From positions 2,852,001 to 2,916,000 of the forward strand of contig NZ_JADOUF010000001.1 in assembly GCF_015751905.1 (NCBI RefSeq): a DNA stretch of 64,000 nucleotides. The letters run 5' to 3'. Under the pieces are notes generated by a model. It saw only the letters and a list, made by a program, of their open reading frames with translations, did no database searches and was not told where the DNA came from. The translations under genes were made by a program, and so were the position numbers. Of this stretch, positions 41,711-49,026 are shown one piece after another (positions within the stretch are counted from its first letter, which is position 1; the number at the start of each line of letters is the position of its first letter). Source of the stretch: Longispora fulva. GTDB lineage: Bacteria > Actinomycetota > Actinomycetes > Mycobacteriales > Micromonosporaceae.

Positions 41711-43003
41711 GTGTCCGGACTCAGCGGCTCCGGCGTACTGGCGATCATGGGCTCGGGTGAAACCAGTCCCACCATGGTGACCGTGCACCGCGCGATCGTC
41801 GCACGCCTGCGGGACCGCCCCGGCCGCGCGGTCCTTCTCGACACGCCGTACGCGTTCCAGGAGAACGTCGCCGACATCTCCGCCAAGGCCATCGCGTACT
41901 TCCGGCGCAGCGTCGGGCTGACCGTGCAGGTATGCCCGACCCCCAGCGAAGAGGACCCGGCCGTATCCGGGCGAGACACGGCCGCGATCCGCACCGCCGA
42001 CTGGGTCTTCGCCGGCCCCGGCAGCCCCACCTACGCCCTGAGCCGGTGGACGAACGGTCCGACCGCCGCCGCACTGCGCGACCGGATCCGCCACGGACGG
42101 GGCCTGACGGTGTTCGCCTCCGCCGCAGCGGCCACCATGGGCCGCACCGCGCTCCCCGTCTACGAGATCTACAAGGCCGGCCTCGCCCCGCACTGGGTCG
42201 GCGGCCTGAACATGCTCGAACCCCTGGGCCTCGACGTCACCGTCATCCCGCACTACGACAACACCGAAGGCGGCACCCACGACACCCGGTACTGCTACCT
42301 GGGCGAGCGCCGCCTCGCCCACCTCGAACACCAACTCCCGCCCGGCACCGCCGTCCTCGGCGTCGACGAGCACACCGCCGTGATCTTCGACCAGGACCGC
42401 AGCGACGTCGAGGTCACCGGGCGCGGCGCGCTGACCGTCCGACGGGCCGGGAACAGCACGGTCCTGCCTGCCGGTACGAGGCTGGGCCTCGCGGAGCTGC
42501 GCGCTCTGACCCGGAACGGACCGCACAGCGTCCACCTGGCTCGAACCGAACGTGCCGTCGCCACGAAGCCCGCTCACCCACCGCTCACCCTCGTCGAGAT
42601 CACCCGGTCCGGTGAGGCCGCCTTCGCCGCCGCGCACGCGGGCCGCGACGCCGCGGCCATGGTGGACGCCATCCTCACCCTGGAGACAGCCATCACGGAC
42701 TGGGCCGGCGACACCGAGGAGGACGAAGGGACCGAGCAGTCACGCGCGATCCTGCGTGACCTCATCCTCCGCCTCGGGGACGCCGTCGCCCCCGACGCCC
42801 TGCATCACCTGCGCCCGGCCGTCGAGCCGCTGCTCACTGTGCGGCGGCAGCTGCGGGACCAGGGCTCCTACGCGCAGGCCGATGCCATCCGCGACGCCCT
42901 CATCGCCGCGGGCCTCACCCTGCACGACACCCCGCAGGCCACCCACTGGAGCGTTGAGAGCCCTACCCACTCCCACGACCCCGACCACGCGGCCGACACC
43001 TGA
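41711..43003 (+). CDS. Type 1 glutamine-amidotransferase-like/peptidase S51 protein with CysRS-like C-terminus
   Basis: A 430-aa fusion. Residues 1-260 form a peptidase S51/cyanophycinase-like fold: IMGSGETSP at the start, VFAGPGSPTYALSRW, and a nucleophile elbow region VFASAAAATMG in place of the GTSAGA of classic S51 enzymes, the Ser being kept. Residues about 310-425 resemble the C-terminal helical domain of cysteinyl-tRNA synthetase, ending GSYAQADAIRDALIAAGLTL and DTPQATHW. The GTG at 41711 has GGGAGG 5 nt upstream. Peptidase or amidase action is likely but unproven; the fused tail suggests an RNA or protein contact. Monocistronic. Confidence 0.75.
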   Translation: MSGLSGSGVLAIMGSGETSPTMVTVHRAIVARLRDRPGRAVLLDTPYAFQENVADISAKAIAYFRRSVGLTVQVCPTPSEEDPAVSGRDTAAIRTADWVFAGPGSPTYALSRWTNGPTAAALRDRIRHGRGLTVFASAAAATMGRTALPVYEIYKAGLAPHWVGGLNMLEPLGLDVTVIPHYDNTEGGTHDTRYCYLGERRLAHLEHQLPPGTAVLGVDEHTAVIFDQDRSDVEVTGRGALTVRRAGNSTVLPAGTRLGLAELRALTRNGPHSVHLARTERAVATKPAHPPLTLVEITRSGEAAFAAAHAGRDAAAMVDAILTLETAITDWAGDTEEDEGTEQSRAILRDLILRLGDAVAPDALHHLRPAVEPLLTVRRQLRDQGSYAQADAIRDALIAAGLTLHDTPQATHWSVESPTHSHDPDHAADT

Positions 43004-43026
43004 GCGATCCCACATCTTCACCGGGT

Positions 43027-43383
43027 TCAGTCGTGGTCCGGCAGGCCCTTGACGTGATGGGCGGCGGCGCCCAGCGCCTCGGCGAGGAGACGTCGGACAT
43101 GCCCGCCGCGCGCGGCGTACACCGCGCGCCGGCCGTCCCGCCTCTGGCTGACCAGGCCGGCCAGACGCAGCTTCGCCAGGTGCTGGGACACGGCCGGCCG
43201 GGGGGCGCCGAGCTGGTCGGCGAGGGTGGTGACGTCGTATTCGCCGCCGCACAGCAGCCACAGCAGCCGCAGTCGGGTCGCGTCGCCCAGCATCCTGAAC
43301 GCCTCGGTGGCGGCGTCGACCTGTTCGGCGGGCGGCAGGCGTTCCCAGTCGACCACTAGCTTAGTATTGTCGCGTGCGTACAT
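43027..43383 (-). CDS. ArsR-family metal-responsive repressor
   Basis: A 118-aa winged-helix regulator. The HTH core is RMLGDATRLRLLWLLCGGEYDVTTLADQLG with recognition helix RPAVSQHLAKLRLAGLV, then the wing RRDGRRAVYAA. The end is His-rich (GHVRRLLAEALGAAAHHVKGLPDHD), which suits an NmtR/KmtR-type Ni/Co site at the last helix. It is divergent from the MFS gene (starts 51 bp apart), the standard arrangement for a repressor and its efflux pump. The ATG at 43383 is used; the longer frame runs into the pump gene. The metal is inferred. Confidence 0.88.
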   Translation of the reverse strand: MYARDNTKLVVDWERLPPAEQVDAATEAFRMLGDATRLRLLWLLCGGEYDVTTLADQLGAPRPAVSQHLAKLRLAGLVSQRRDGRRAVYAARGGHVRRLLAEALGAAAHHVKGLPDHD

Positions 43384-43434
43384 GAGCACATGTTCTCTCG
43401 GGTCGGCGGGTGGACGTCGTTGGAGGGTAGCGGA

Positions 43435-44814
43435 ATGGCCGTGTGGGAAAACCGGACGTACCGTCACCTGTTCACCGCCCAGGTTCTCGCCCTCGTCGGC
43501 ACCGGCCTCGCGACGGTGGCCCTCGGCCTGACCGCGTACCGGCTCGCCGGCCCCGACGCCGGACTCGTCCTGAGCACGGCCCTCGCCATCAAGATGGTCG
43601 CCTACGTCCTTCTCGCCCCCGTCGTCACCGCCGTCGCCGACCGGCTGCCCCGGCGAGGGTTCCTCGTCGCGGCGGACGTGCTGCGGATGGCGGTCGCGGC
43701 CGCGCTACCGTTCGTCGGCCACGTCTGGCAGGTGTACGTCCTGATCGCCGTGCTCCAGTCCGCGTCGGCGGCGTTCACGCCCGCGTTCCAGGCCACCATC
43801 CCCACTGTGCTGCTCGACGAGGCCGACTACACCCGTGCGCTGTCGCTGTCCCGGCTGGCCTATGACCTCGAGTCCCTCGCCAGCCCGGTCCTCGCCGCCG
43901 CCCTGCTCGCGGTCGCCGACGCCCGCTGGCTGTTCGCGGGCACCGCCTTCGGATTCGCCGCCTCCGCCACCCTCGTCCTCACCACCGCCCTCCCCGCAGG
44001 ACCCCGACCGGGCGAGCACCCCCCGGCCCGACGCGGCACACTGCTCGACCGCGTCACCCGGGGCCTTCGAATATTTGCCGCCACCCCTCGGCTGCGGGCG
44101 GTCGTCGGCGTCAACCTCGCCGTGGCCGCGGCCGGCGCGATGGTCCTGGTCAACACCGTGGTCATCGTGCGCGGCCACCTGGGCGGATCGGACCCGACGG
44201 TCGCCGTAGCCCTCGGCGTGTCCGGCGCGGGCTCGATCGCCGCGGCACTGGTCCTGCCGCACGTACTCACCCGGGTGCCCGACCGGGACGTGATGCTCGG
44301 CGCGTGCGCCGCGCTCGTGACCGTCCTGACCACAGCCGCGGCACTGACGGCGGCCCTGCCGGGCGCCTGGTGGCCCGTGATCCTCGTCGCGTGGGCGCTG
44401 ATCGGGGCCGCCGACTGCCTCGCGCAGACCCCGGTCGGCCGCCTGATCCGCCGCTCCGGGCACCCCGATGACCTACCGGCGCTCTTCGCGGCCCAGTTCA
44501 CCGTGTCGCATCTGGGCTGGCTGGCCACGTACCTCCTCGCCGGGGTGCTCGGCGCGGTCAGCATCCCCCTCGCGCTCGCCGTCCTCGCCGCCGTGGCGCT
44601 GGCCGGCCTCGCCCAGGCGTGGCGGGCCTGGCCGGCCGCCGACCCGGACATCGTCGAACACGTGCACACCGAATCCGATCCGCACCACCTCGCCGACGCC
44701 ACCGGCGGCCCGGGGGCCTGGCGTCACACCCACCGACTCGTGATCGACGACCTCCATCCCCGCTGGCCGACAACCCGACCGACTCGTTCGTGGAGTACGA
44801 CGTCGACGAGGTAG
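43435..44814 (+). CDS. MFS transporter, ArsR-controlled, with a His-rich and probably frameshifted C-terminus
   Basis: A 459-aa major facilitator with about 12 helices (first: LFTAQVLALVGTGLATVALGL; loop VVTAVADRLPRRGFL). After the last helix comes a His-rich cytosolic tail, VEHVHTESDPHHLADATG ... WRHTHRLVIDDLHPRWP, which probably binds Ni/Co/Zn. From about 44767 the annotated frame reads TTRPTRSWSTTSTR, whereas the +1 frame reads DNPTDSFVEYDVDEVAAAAPPAPT to a stop at 44843, far more natural. A lost base at about 44766 is suspected. SD GGAGGG lies 8 nt before the ATG at 43435. Probable metal efflux pump, as in KmtR/NmtR systems. Confidence 0.85.
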   Translation: MAVWENRTYRHLFTAQVLALVGTGLATVALGLTAYRLAGPDAGLVLSTALAIKMVAYVLLAPVVTAVADRLPRRGFLVAADVLRMAVAAALPFVGHVWQVYVLIAVLQSASAAFTPAFQATIPTVLLDEADYTRALSLSRLAYDLESLASPVLAAALLAVADARWLFAGTAFGFAASATLVLTTALPAGPRPGEHPPARRGTLLDRVTRGLRIFAATPRLRAVVGVNLAVAAAGAMVLVNTVVIVRGHLGGSDPTVAVALGVSGAGSIAAALVLPHVLTRVPDRDVMLGACAALVTVLTTAAALTAALPGAWWPVILVAWALIGAADCLAQTPVGRLIRRSGHPDDLPALFAAQFTVSHLGWLATYLLAGVLGAVSIPLALAVLAAVALAGLAQAWRAWPAADPDIVEHVHTESDPHHLADATGGPGAWRHTHRLVIDDLHPRWPTTRPTRSWSTTSTR

Positions 44815-44973
44815 CGGCCGCCGCGCCACCCGCCCCGACCTGACGTCCGTTCTGGCCCCGGTCCTCACCGGCGAGCCGATCGAGCGCAGTTGGGCGTCGG
44901 CGTCTCGCGCCCTGGGTTCCTCGGTTGTCTCGACCAGGACGCCCCTGTGCGGTGGGCCGGTCACACCTCGGGC

Positions 44974-45384
44974 CTACCGCGCAAAGCGGCGACGGAGTCT
45001 TGCCGTCGCGAGTGAAGTCACCGTGCTGGAGGCCCCCAGCCCGAACAGGATCATCACCGTGCCCACGGCGAACAGGCCCGTGTCGTCAGTGGATGCCGCC
45101 TGAGCTGTCCAGGCCGACGTGAATGCGAGCGTGAGCGCGGCGGACGCGGTCAGTGGTGCCAGCCCAACCAGCACGGCGCCTACCAGCAGTACCAGCAGTG
45201 ACAGGACGCACCCGATCACCTGCCACGTTTCGTATGGTCCGGACGTTTCGTTCGTGACGGCATTCACCTGATATTCGGTGTCCCACCCCAGCCAGGCGTA
45301 CCACACCAGCACAGACGCAACAGCGACAAGGAGAAAGCCCGACGCCTGACGGAAAGAAAGAGCACGCCCGGAGGGAATCGACAT
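44974..45384 (-). CDS. Four-helix membrane protein of unknown function
   Basis: A 136-aa protein with about four membrane helices: SGFLLVAVASVLVWYAWLGW, VIGCVLSLLVLLVGAVLVGL, ASAALTLAFTSAWTAQA and LFAVGTVMILFGLGASS. A basic tail (ARLRRRFAR) ends it. ATG 45384 is chosen; a GTG at 45390 also fits. A perfect 16-base palindrome lies 38-53 nt upstream and the genes of a two-component system lie further upstream on the same strand, so it may be a target of that system. No family recognised. Confidence 0.65.
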   Translation of the reverse strand: MSIPSGRALSFRQASGFLLVAVASVLVWYAWLGWDTEYQVNAVTNETSGPYETWQVIGCVLSLLVLLVGAVLVGLAPLTASAALTLAFTSAWTAQAASTDDTGLFAVGTVMILFGLGASSTVTSLATARLRRRFAR

Positions 45385-45421
45385 CACCACACGAGCGTAT
45401 TGCTGACACCACCCGCGCGGA

Positions 45422-45437
45422 TGAGTACCAGTACTCA
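45422..45437. promoter_or_regulatory. Perfect palindrome, probable operator upstream of the four-helix membrane gene
   Basis: TGAGTACCAGTACTCA is a perfect 7-2-7 inverted repeat in the intergenic region between the response-regulator gene and the membrane protein gene (start 45384). The spacing (about 38 nt before the ATG) is that of a promoter operator. NarL/LuxR-type response regulators bind such 16-base palindromes, and one is encoded 160 bp away; this link is inferred. Confidence 0.55.
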
Positions 45438-45596
45438 GATTTCCGCCGGCGCGCCCCTTGCGACGCTCCTCGGCTAGGGCCCGTCTGGAGTTGTGTAAGC
45501 GGCCTTACGGTGCCCGTCGGCACACAGCTGTACACGACCTCCAACTGACTCCGGCCCCGGGTGGCCGGTGACGCCACCGCGTCGCCGACCACACCC

Positions 45597-46247
45597 TCAC
45601 TGCTCGGCGACTCCCAGAAACCGCAGAACCGCCAGCACCCGGCGGTGGTCGGCGTCGGCCCTGGGCAGATCGAGCTTCGCGAAGATGTTGTTGATGTGCT
45701 TGGAGACGGCGCCGTCACTGACCACCAGCTCGGCGGCAATGCCCGTGTTGGATCGGCCGCTGGCCATCAGCTCCAGCACCACGCGTTCGCGCGGCGTGAG
45801 GCGGTCCAGCGGATCGCTGTGCCGCCGCACCAGCAGCTGCGCGACGACCTGCGGGTCCAGAGCGGTACCGCCGGCGGCCACCCGGCGCGCCGCCTCCGCG
45901 AACTCCTCGACGTCGGCAACCCGCTGTTTGAGCAAATAGCCAACGCCGGCGGTGTAGGCGGAGAGAAGGTCAGCCGCGTAGCGCTCCTCAACATACTGCG
46001 ACAACAGAAGTACCGCGGTCTCCGGATGCTGACTGCGGATCAGCAGGGCGGCGCGCACCCCCTCGTCGCTGAAGCCCGGCGGCATCCGCACGTCCGTAAC
46101 GGCGATGTCCGGCCGGTGCTCGTCGACCGCCGCCAGCAGCCCGGCCGCGTCGCCGACCTCGGCGCAGACGTCGAAGCCGGCCGCTTCGAGCACCTTGACC
46201 ACCCCGACCCGCAGCAGAACGGAATCCTCGGCGATCACGGCACGCAC
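45597..46247 (-). CDS. NarL/LuxR-family response regulator
   Basis: A 216-aa response regulator. Receiver domain (1-120) with acidic pair E7/D8, phospho-acceptor D52 in AVTDVRMPP, and K108 region GYLLKQRV. A C-terminal LuxR HTH domain (about 150-212) reads LTPRERVVLELMASGRSNTG ... VSKHINNIFAKLDL. It starts with a GTG at 46247 inside the last 13 nt of the histidine-kinase gene, so the pair is translationally coupled and will work together. The promoter targets are unknown; a perfect palindrome at 45422 is a candidate. Confidence 0.92.
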   Translation of the reverse strand: MRAVIAEDSVLLRVGVVKVLEAAGFDVCAEVGDAAGLLAAVDEHRPDIAVTDVRMPPGFSDEGVRAALLIRSQHPETAVLLLSQYVEERYAADLLSAYTAGVGYLLKQRVADVEEFAEAARRVAAGGTALDPQVVAQLLVRRHSDPLDRLTPRERVVLELMASGRSNTGIAAELVVSDGAVSKHINNIFAKLDLPRADADHRRVLAVLRFLGVAEQ

Positions 46248-47566
46248 GGCAGCTCCACGGTGATGACTGTCGGGCCCCCGACGGGGCTGTGGCAGGACAG
46301 CGTGCCGTCGACTGAGGCGACCCGCTTGGCCAGTCCGGCCATGCCGGTTCCCCGGGACGCGGCACCGGCTTCGGCACCGTGTCCGGCACCGTGTCCGGCA
46401 CCGAGTTCAGTACTGAGTTCGGCGCCGCCCACACCGTCGTCCGTGACGACCGCCAACAGTGTCCCACCGACCTGCTCGACGGTCACCTCCGCCCTGGTCG
46501 CCCGGGCGTGTTTGACCACGTTCGTCAACGCTTCGGAAACCACGAAGTAGGCGACCGCCTCGATAGTCGGCGGCGGGCGATGCGGCAGGTCCACCGCCAC
46601 CCGCACCGGGACCGGCAGGCGGGCGGCGATGCCGGACAGCGCAGCGTCCAGGCCTCGGTCCTCCAGGACCGCCGGATGCAGACCGCGAACCAGGTTGCCC
46701 AGCTCGGTAATGGCTTCCTTCGCCTCACGGTGCGCGTCGTCGATCACCGCGCGCGCCTCGTCCGACAGGTCCCCGAGCGTGGCCTTCGCCAGCCCGAGGT
46801 TGACCGCGAGCGCCACCAGACGCTGCTGCGCGCCGTCGTGCAGATCGCGCTCGATCCGGCGGCGCTCGGCATCCGCGGCGTCGATCACGCTCGCCCGGCT
46901 GTCCGCCAGATCGGTGACCCGGCGGGCCAGCTGCTCCTCACGGCTCGGTCCCAGCAGCGTCCGCGCGGCGGCAGTGTCGACCCGGGCCAGTGCCTTCGCG
47001 AACCAGCCGGTGCCGTAGAGCAGTGCCACGCCCGCGACGGTGACGTAAGCGGCTTTGGTGGCGTAGCCGGGGCTGTCGATCCGCCAGTGCGTCGGCGTCA
47101 CCCAGATCCAGAGGTAGACGGTCGCCGCCGCGGCACCGACCACCCAGCAGGCCAGCGTCAACGTCCCGCCGAGCACGATCAGCGGACCGGCCAGGAAGTG
47201 ATAGCGCAGCTGTCGACGGCCCGCGGCCGACAGCAGCCACGGCACCATGCCACGGAGCCCCGGCCGTTCCGCCAGCCCGTCGGGCACCGCGATGTGGACA
47301 CCGAACAGGAGGCGGAAACGCTGCCGCTGCGTCCAGCTCAGCAACGGAGCGGCGGCTACCGCGACGACCACGGCCACGACCCAGGCCCCTACCCATCCAG
47401 ACACAATTGACCACAGCGAGAACGCCGCGAGCAGGGCCCACAGCAACCCCACCGCCAGTAGGCTGCCGAGAAGGACAGCCAGGCCCGCAGCGAGAAGCGC
47501 CGTGGCCCGACCTGCTCCTTGAAAAGGCCGTCGCACGTACCGCGCCCACCCCGTCCTGATGATCAT
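46235..47566 (-). CDS. Sensor histidine kinase (NarL-partner, HisKA_3 type)
   Basis: A 443-aa membrane kinase. The N-terminal half has about five hydrophobic helices (LLAAGLAVLLGSLLAVGLLWALLA and others), no large extracellular domain. The dimerisation/phospho-acceptor block is ERRRIERDLHDGAQQRLVAL (phospho-His in DLHDG). The HATPase_c domain holds VTDDGVGG and RGTGMAGL. Between these two boxes sits GAGHGAGHGAEAGA, encoded by a 12-base tandem repeat, an unusual insert in the ATP lid. The ATG at 47566 is chosen over one at 47587; no obvious ribosome site. The stop overlaps the response regulator start. Confidence 0.9.
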   Translation of the reverse strand: MIIRTGWARYVRRPFQGAGRATALLAAGLAVLLGSLLAVGLLWALLAAFSLWSIVSGWVGAWVVAVVVAVAAAPLLSWTQRQRFRLLFGVHIAVPDGLAERPGLRGMVPWLLSAAGRRQLRYHFLAGPLIVLGGTLTLACWVVGAAAATVYLWIWVTPTHWRIDSPGYATKAAYVTVAGVALLYGTGWFAKALARVDTAAARTLLGPSREEQLARRVTDLADSRASVIDAADAERRRIERDLHDGAQQRLVALAVNLGLAKATLGDLSDEARAVIDDAHREAKEAITELGNLVRGLHPAVLEDRGLDAALSGIAARLPVPVRVAVDLPHRPPPTIEAVAYFVVSEALTNVVKHARATRAEVTVEQVGGTLLAVVTDDGVGGAELSTELGAGHGAGHGAEAGAASRGTGMAGLAKRVASVDGTLSCHSPVGGPTVITVELPCVP

Positions 47567-47733
47567 GACGAGACAATAGAGCCACAAGCCATGCGGGCTC
47601 CATCAACTTGCCTGGCGTGCTCGGGGTGAGGTTTTCTCCACCCCCGATTCGGATACGCGTGTGAGTGACAGTGCAGCGGCCGCACAGCAGGCTTGAGTCC
47701 GTGACCAGGAAGAAGGCAGGGGCGGACTCAAGG

Positions 47734-48234
47734 ATGACGCAGATGATGCTTTTCACGCGGGACGCGCCGACCGGGCAGCCGCGCAGGAGCGACGAACCGC
47801 TGGGGCCCGGGCCGCACGGCACCGACCCGAACCAGCCGCCCCACCCGGCGGCCACGTCCCGCGGCACACGCCGGATCGGGCGCCTACTCGTCGCCTCCGG
47901 CCTCGGACTGCTTCCCTGGATGTACGTCCTGGCCGCCGGTCTTTCCGCAGTCGCAACCGCCCCGCGTTGGCCAGCCGCCTGGATCGGCATGGACATCCTG
48001 GAAGCGGCGGGCCTGATCGCCACCGGCCTGCTCGCAGCGCGCGGCGACCGCCGGCACGCCCTCGCCGCGGCAGCCACAGCGGCGCTGCTGGTCGTGGACG
48101 CCTGGTTCGACACGATGACGGCCACGTCCAACAGCGATCTCGGGGCGGCGATCGCCATGGCACTGTGCGCCGAACTGCCGCTCGCGGCCGTGTGCGGCTG
48201 GTTGGCGATGCGTGGTTCGCGGCAGCGCAACTAA
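47734..48234 (+). CDS. Membrane protein of unknown function
   Basis: A 166-aa protein with a Pro-rich cytosolic N-terminus and four membrane helices (about 50-155): IGRLLVASGLGLLPWMYVLA, WIGMDILEAAGLIATGLLA, ALAAAATAALLVVDAWFDTM and AIAMALCAELPLAAVCGWLA. The conserved-looking VDAWFDTMTATSNSD block between helices 3 and 4 recurs in small actinobacterial membrane proteins that I cannot name. Start ATG 47734; a GTG at 47701 would add 11 residues. Divergent from the histidine-kinase gene. Confidence 0.7.
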   Translation: MTQMMLFTRDAPTGQPRRSDEPLGPGPHGTDPNQPPHPAATSRGTRRIGRLLVASGLGLLPWMYVLAAGLSAVATAPRWPAAWIGMDILEAAGLIATGLLAARGDRRHALAAAATAALLVVDAWFDTMTATSNSDLGAAIAMALCAELPLAAVCGWLAMRGSRQRN

Positions 48235-48249
48235 CGAGAGGTCCTTCGA

Positions 48250-48450
48250 CCGGGATTCAATGAAGCCCGGCTCGTAGGCGGCATTCGCAGCCTGCGTACG
48301 ATCCCGCACCCCGAGCTTGCCCAGAACAGCACCAACGTGCGTCTTCACCGTCTCAGCGCCGAGGCCGAGCTCGGAGGCGATCTCAGCGAGCAGCCGCGCG
48401 CGATCAGGCGCAAGACCTCCTCCTCGCGGGCGGTCAGAGGCGCGGCGAAC
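48250..48450 (-). pseudogene. Response-regulator (LuxR HTH) C-terminal remnant with frameshift
   Basis: On the minus strand the HTH of a NarL-type regulator is visible in two frames: LTAREEEVLRLIARG (about 48440-48395), then after a lost base EIASELGLGAETVKTHVGAV and LGKLGVRDRTQAANAAYEPG (to about 48250). The receiver domain is absent; upstream sequence is Arg/Ala-rich without similarity. It is the 3' stub of a deleted gene and differs from the intact regulator at 45597. Confidence 0.65.
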
Positions 48451-48561
48451 GGCTCGGCGGGCTTGGCTTGTCTGGGCGCGTAGCAGTCGACCAGCTACGC
48501 GGATCGATCACCTGGATCTGCAGCCTTCGCCCCACCACACGAACACAACGCCAGACGGACC

Positions 48562-49026
48562 CTAGCGCTCAAACACCACGACCGTCCGGACATGGACCGG
48601 CACCGACCGTGCGATGGCGTCGGAGACCTCATCTGCGAGGGAGTGCTCTGCGAGCGTGACGCGGATGGTTACCTGTGGCGGTCCGTCGTTGAGCTGCTCG
48701 GTGATCTGGGCGTCGGCTCCGTACAGGCGCAGCAGGTCGCGCAGGCCCGACACTGTTCCGCGCCGGCGGTGCAGGTCTACGGCGGCTGCGAGGATGCGGC
48801 GTTGGTGGGCCTTCGGCGGCGTGTCGAGTTCGTCGCCCATTCCGAGGAGGATGGCGAGCCAGGCGAGCACGTCGGGTGGGGCCGTTGCCGGGTCAAGGTA
48901 CCGGCCCGGGTCCAGCGCAACCCGGCGGACCGGGTCGAGGAGGCCGTCGGCGACGTGGGCGAGCAGGTTCACGACCGGATGGTCGCGCATGTCGTCGGGT
49001 ACCTCGTCGGGCACGGTTGCCGTCAT
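48562..49026 (-). CDS. Phage-tail/contractile-injection tail protein I-like
   Basis: A 154-aa protein of the tail protein I (gpI/Afp12) type: NLLAHVADGLLDPVRRVALD, PDVLAWLAILLGMGDELDTPP, the RRILAAAVDLHRRRGTVSGLRDLLRLY block that is characteristic of gpI proteins, and a final strand region VTIRVTLAEHSL. In contractile systems this small protein bridges baseplate wedge and tail fibre. The ATG at 49026 overlaps the stop of the baseplate gene (ATGA). No sheath, tube, spike or ATPase gene is visible in the window, so the pair is an orphan or one end of a locus split from its partners. Confidence 0.78.
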   Translation of the reverse strand: MTATVPDEVPDDMRDHPVVNLLAHVADGLLDPVRRVALDPGRYLDPATAPPDVLAWLAILLGMGDELDTPPKAHQRRILAAAVDLHRRRGTVSGLRDLLRLYGADAQITEQLNDGPPQVTIRVTLAEHSLADEVSDAIARSVPVHVRTVVVFER

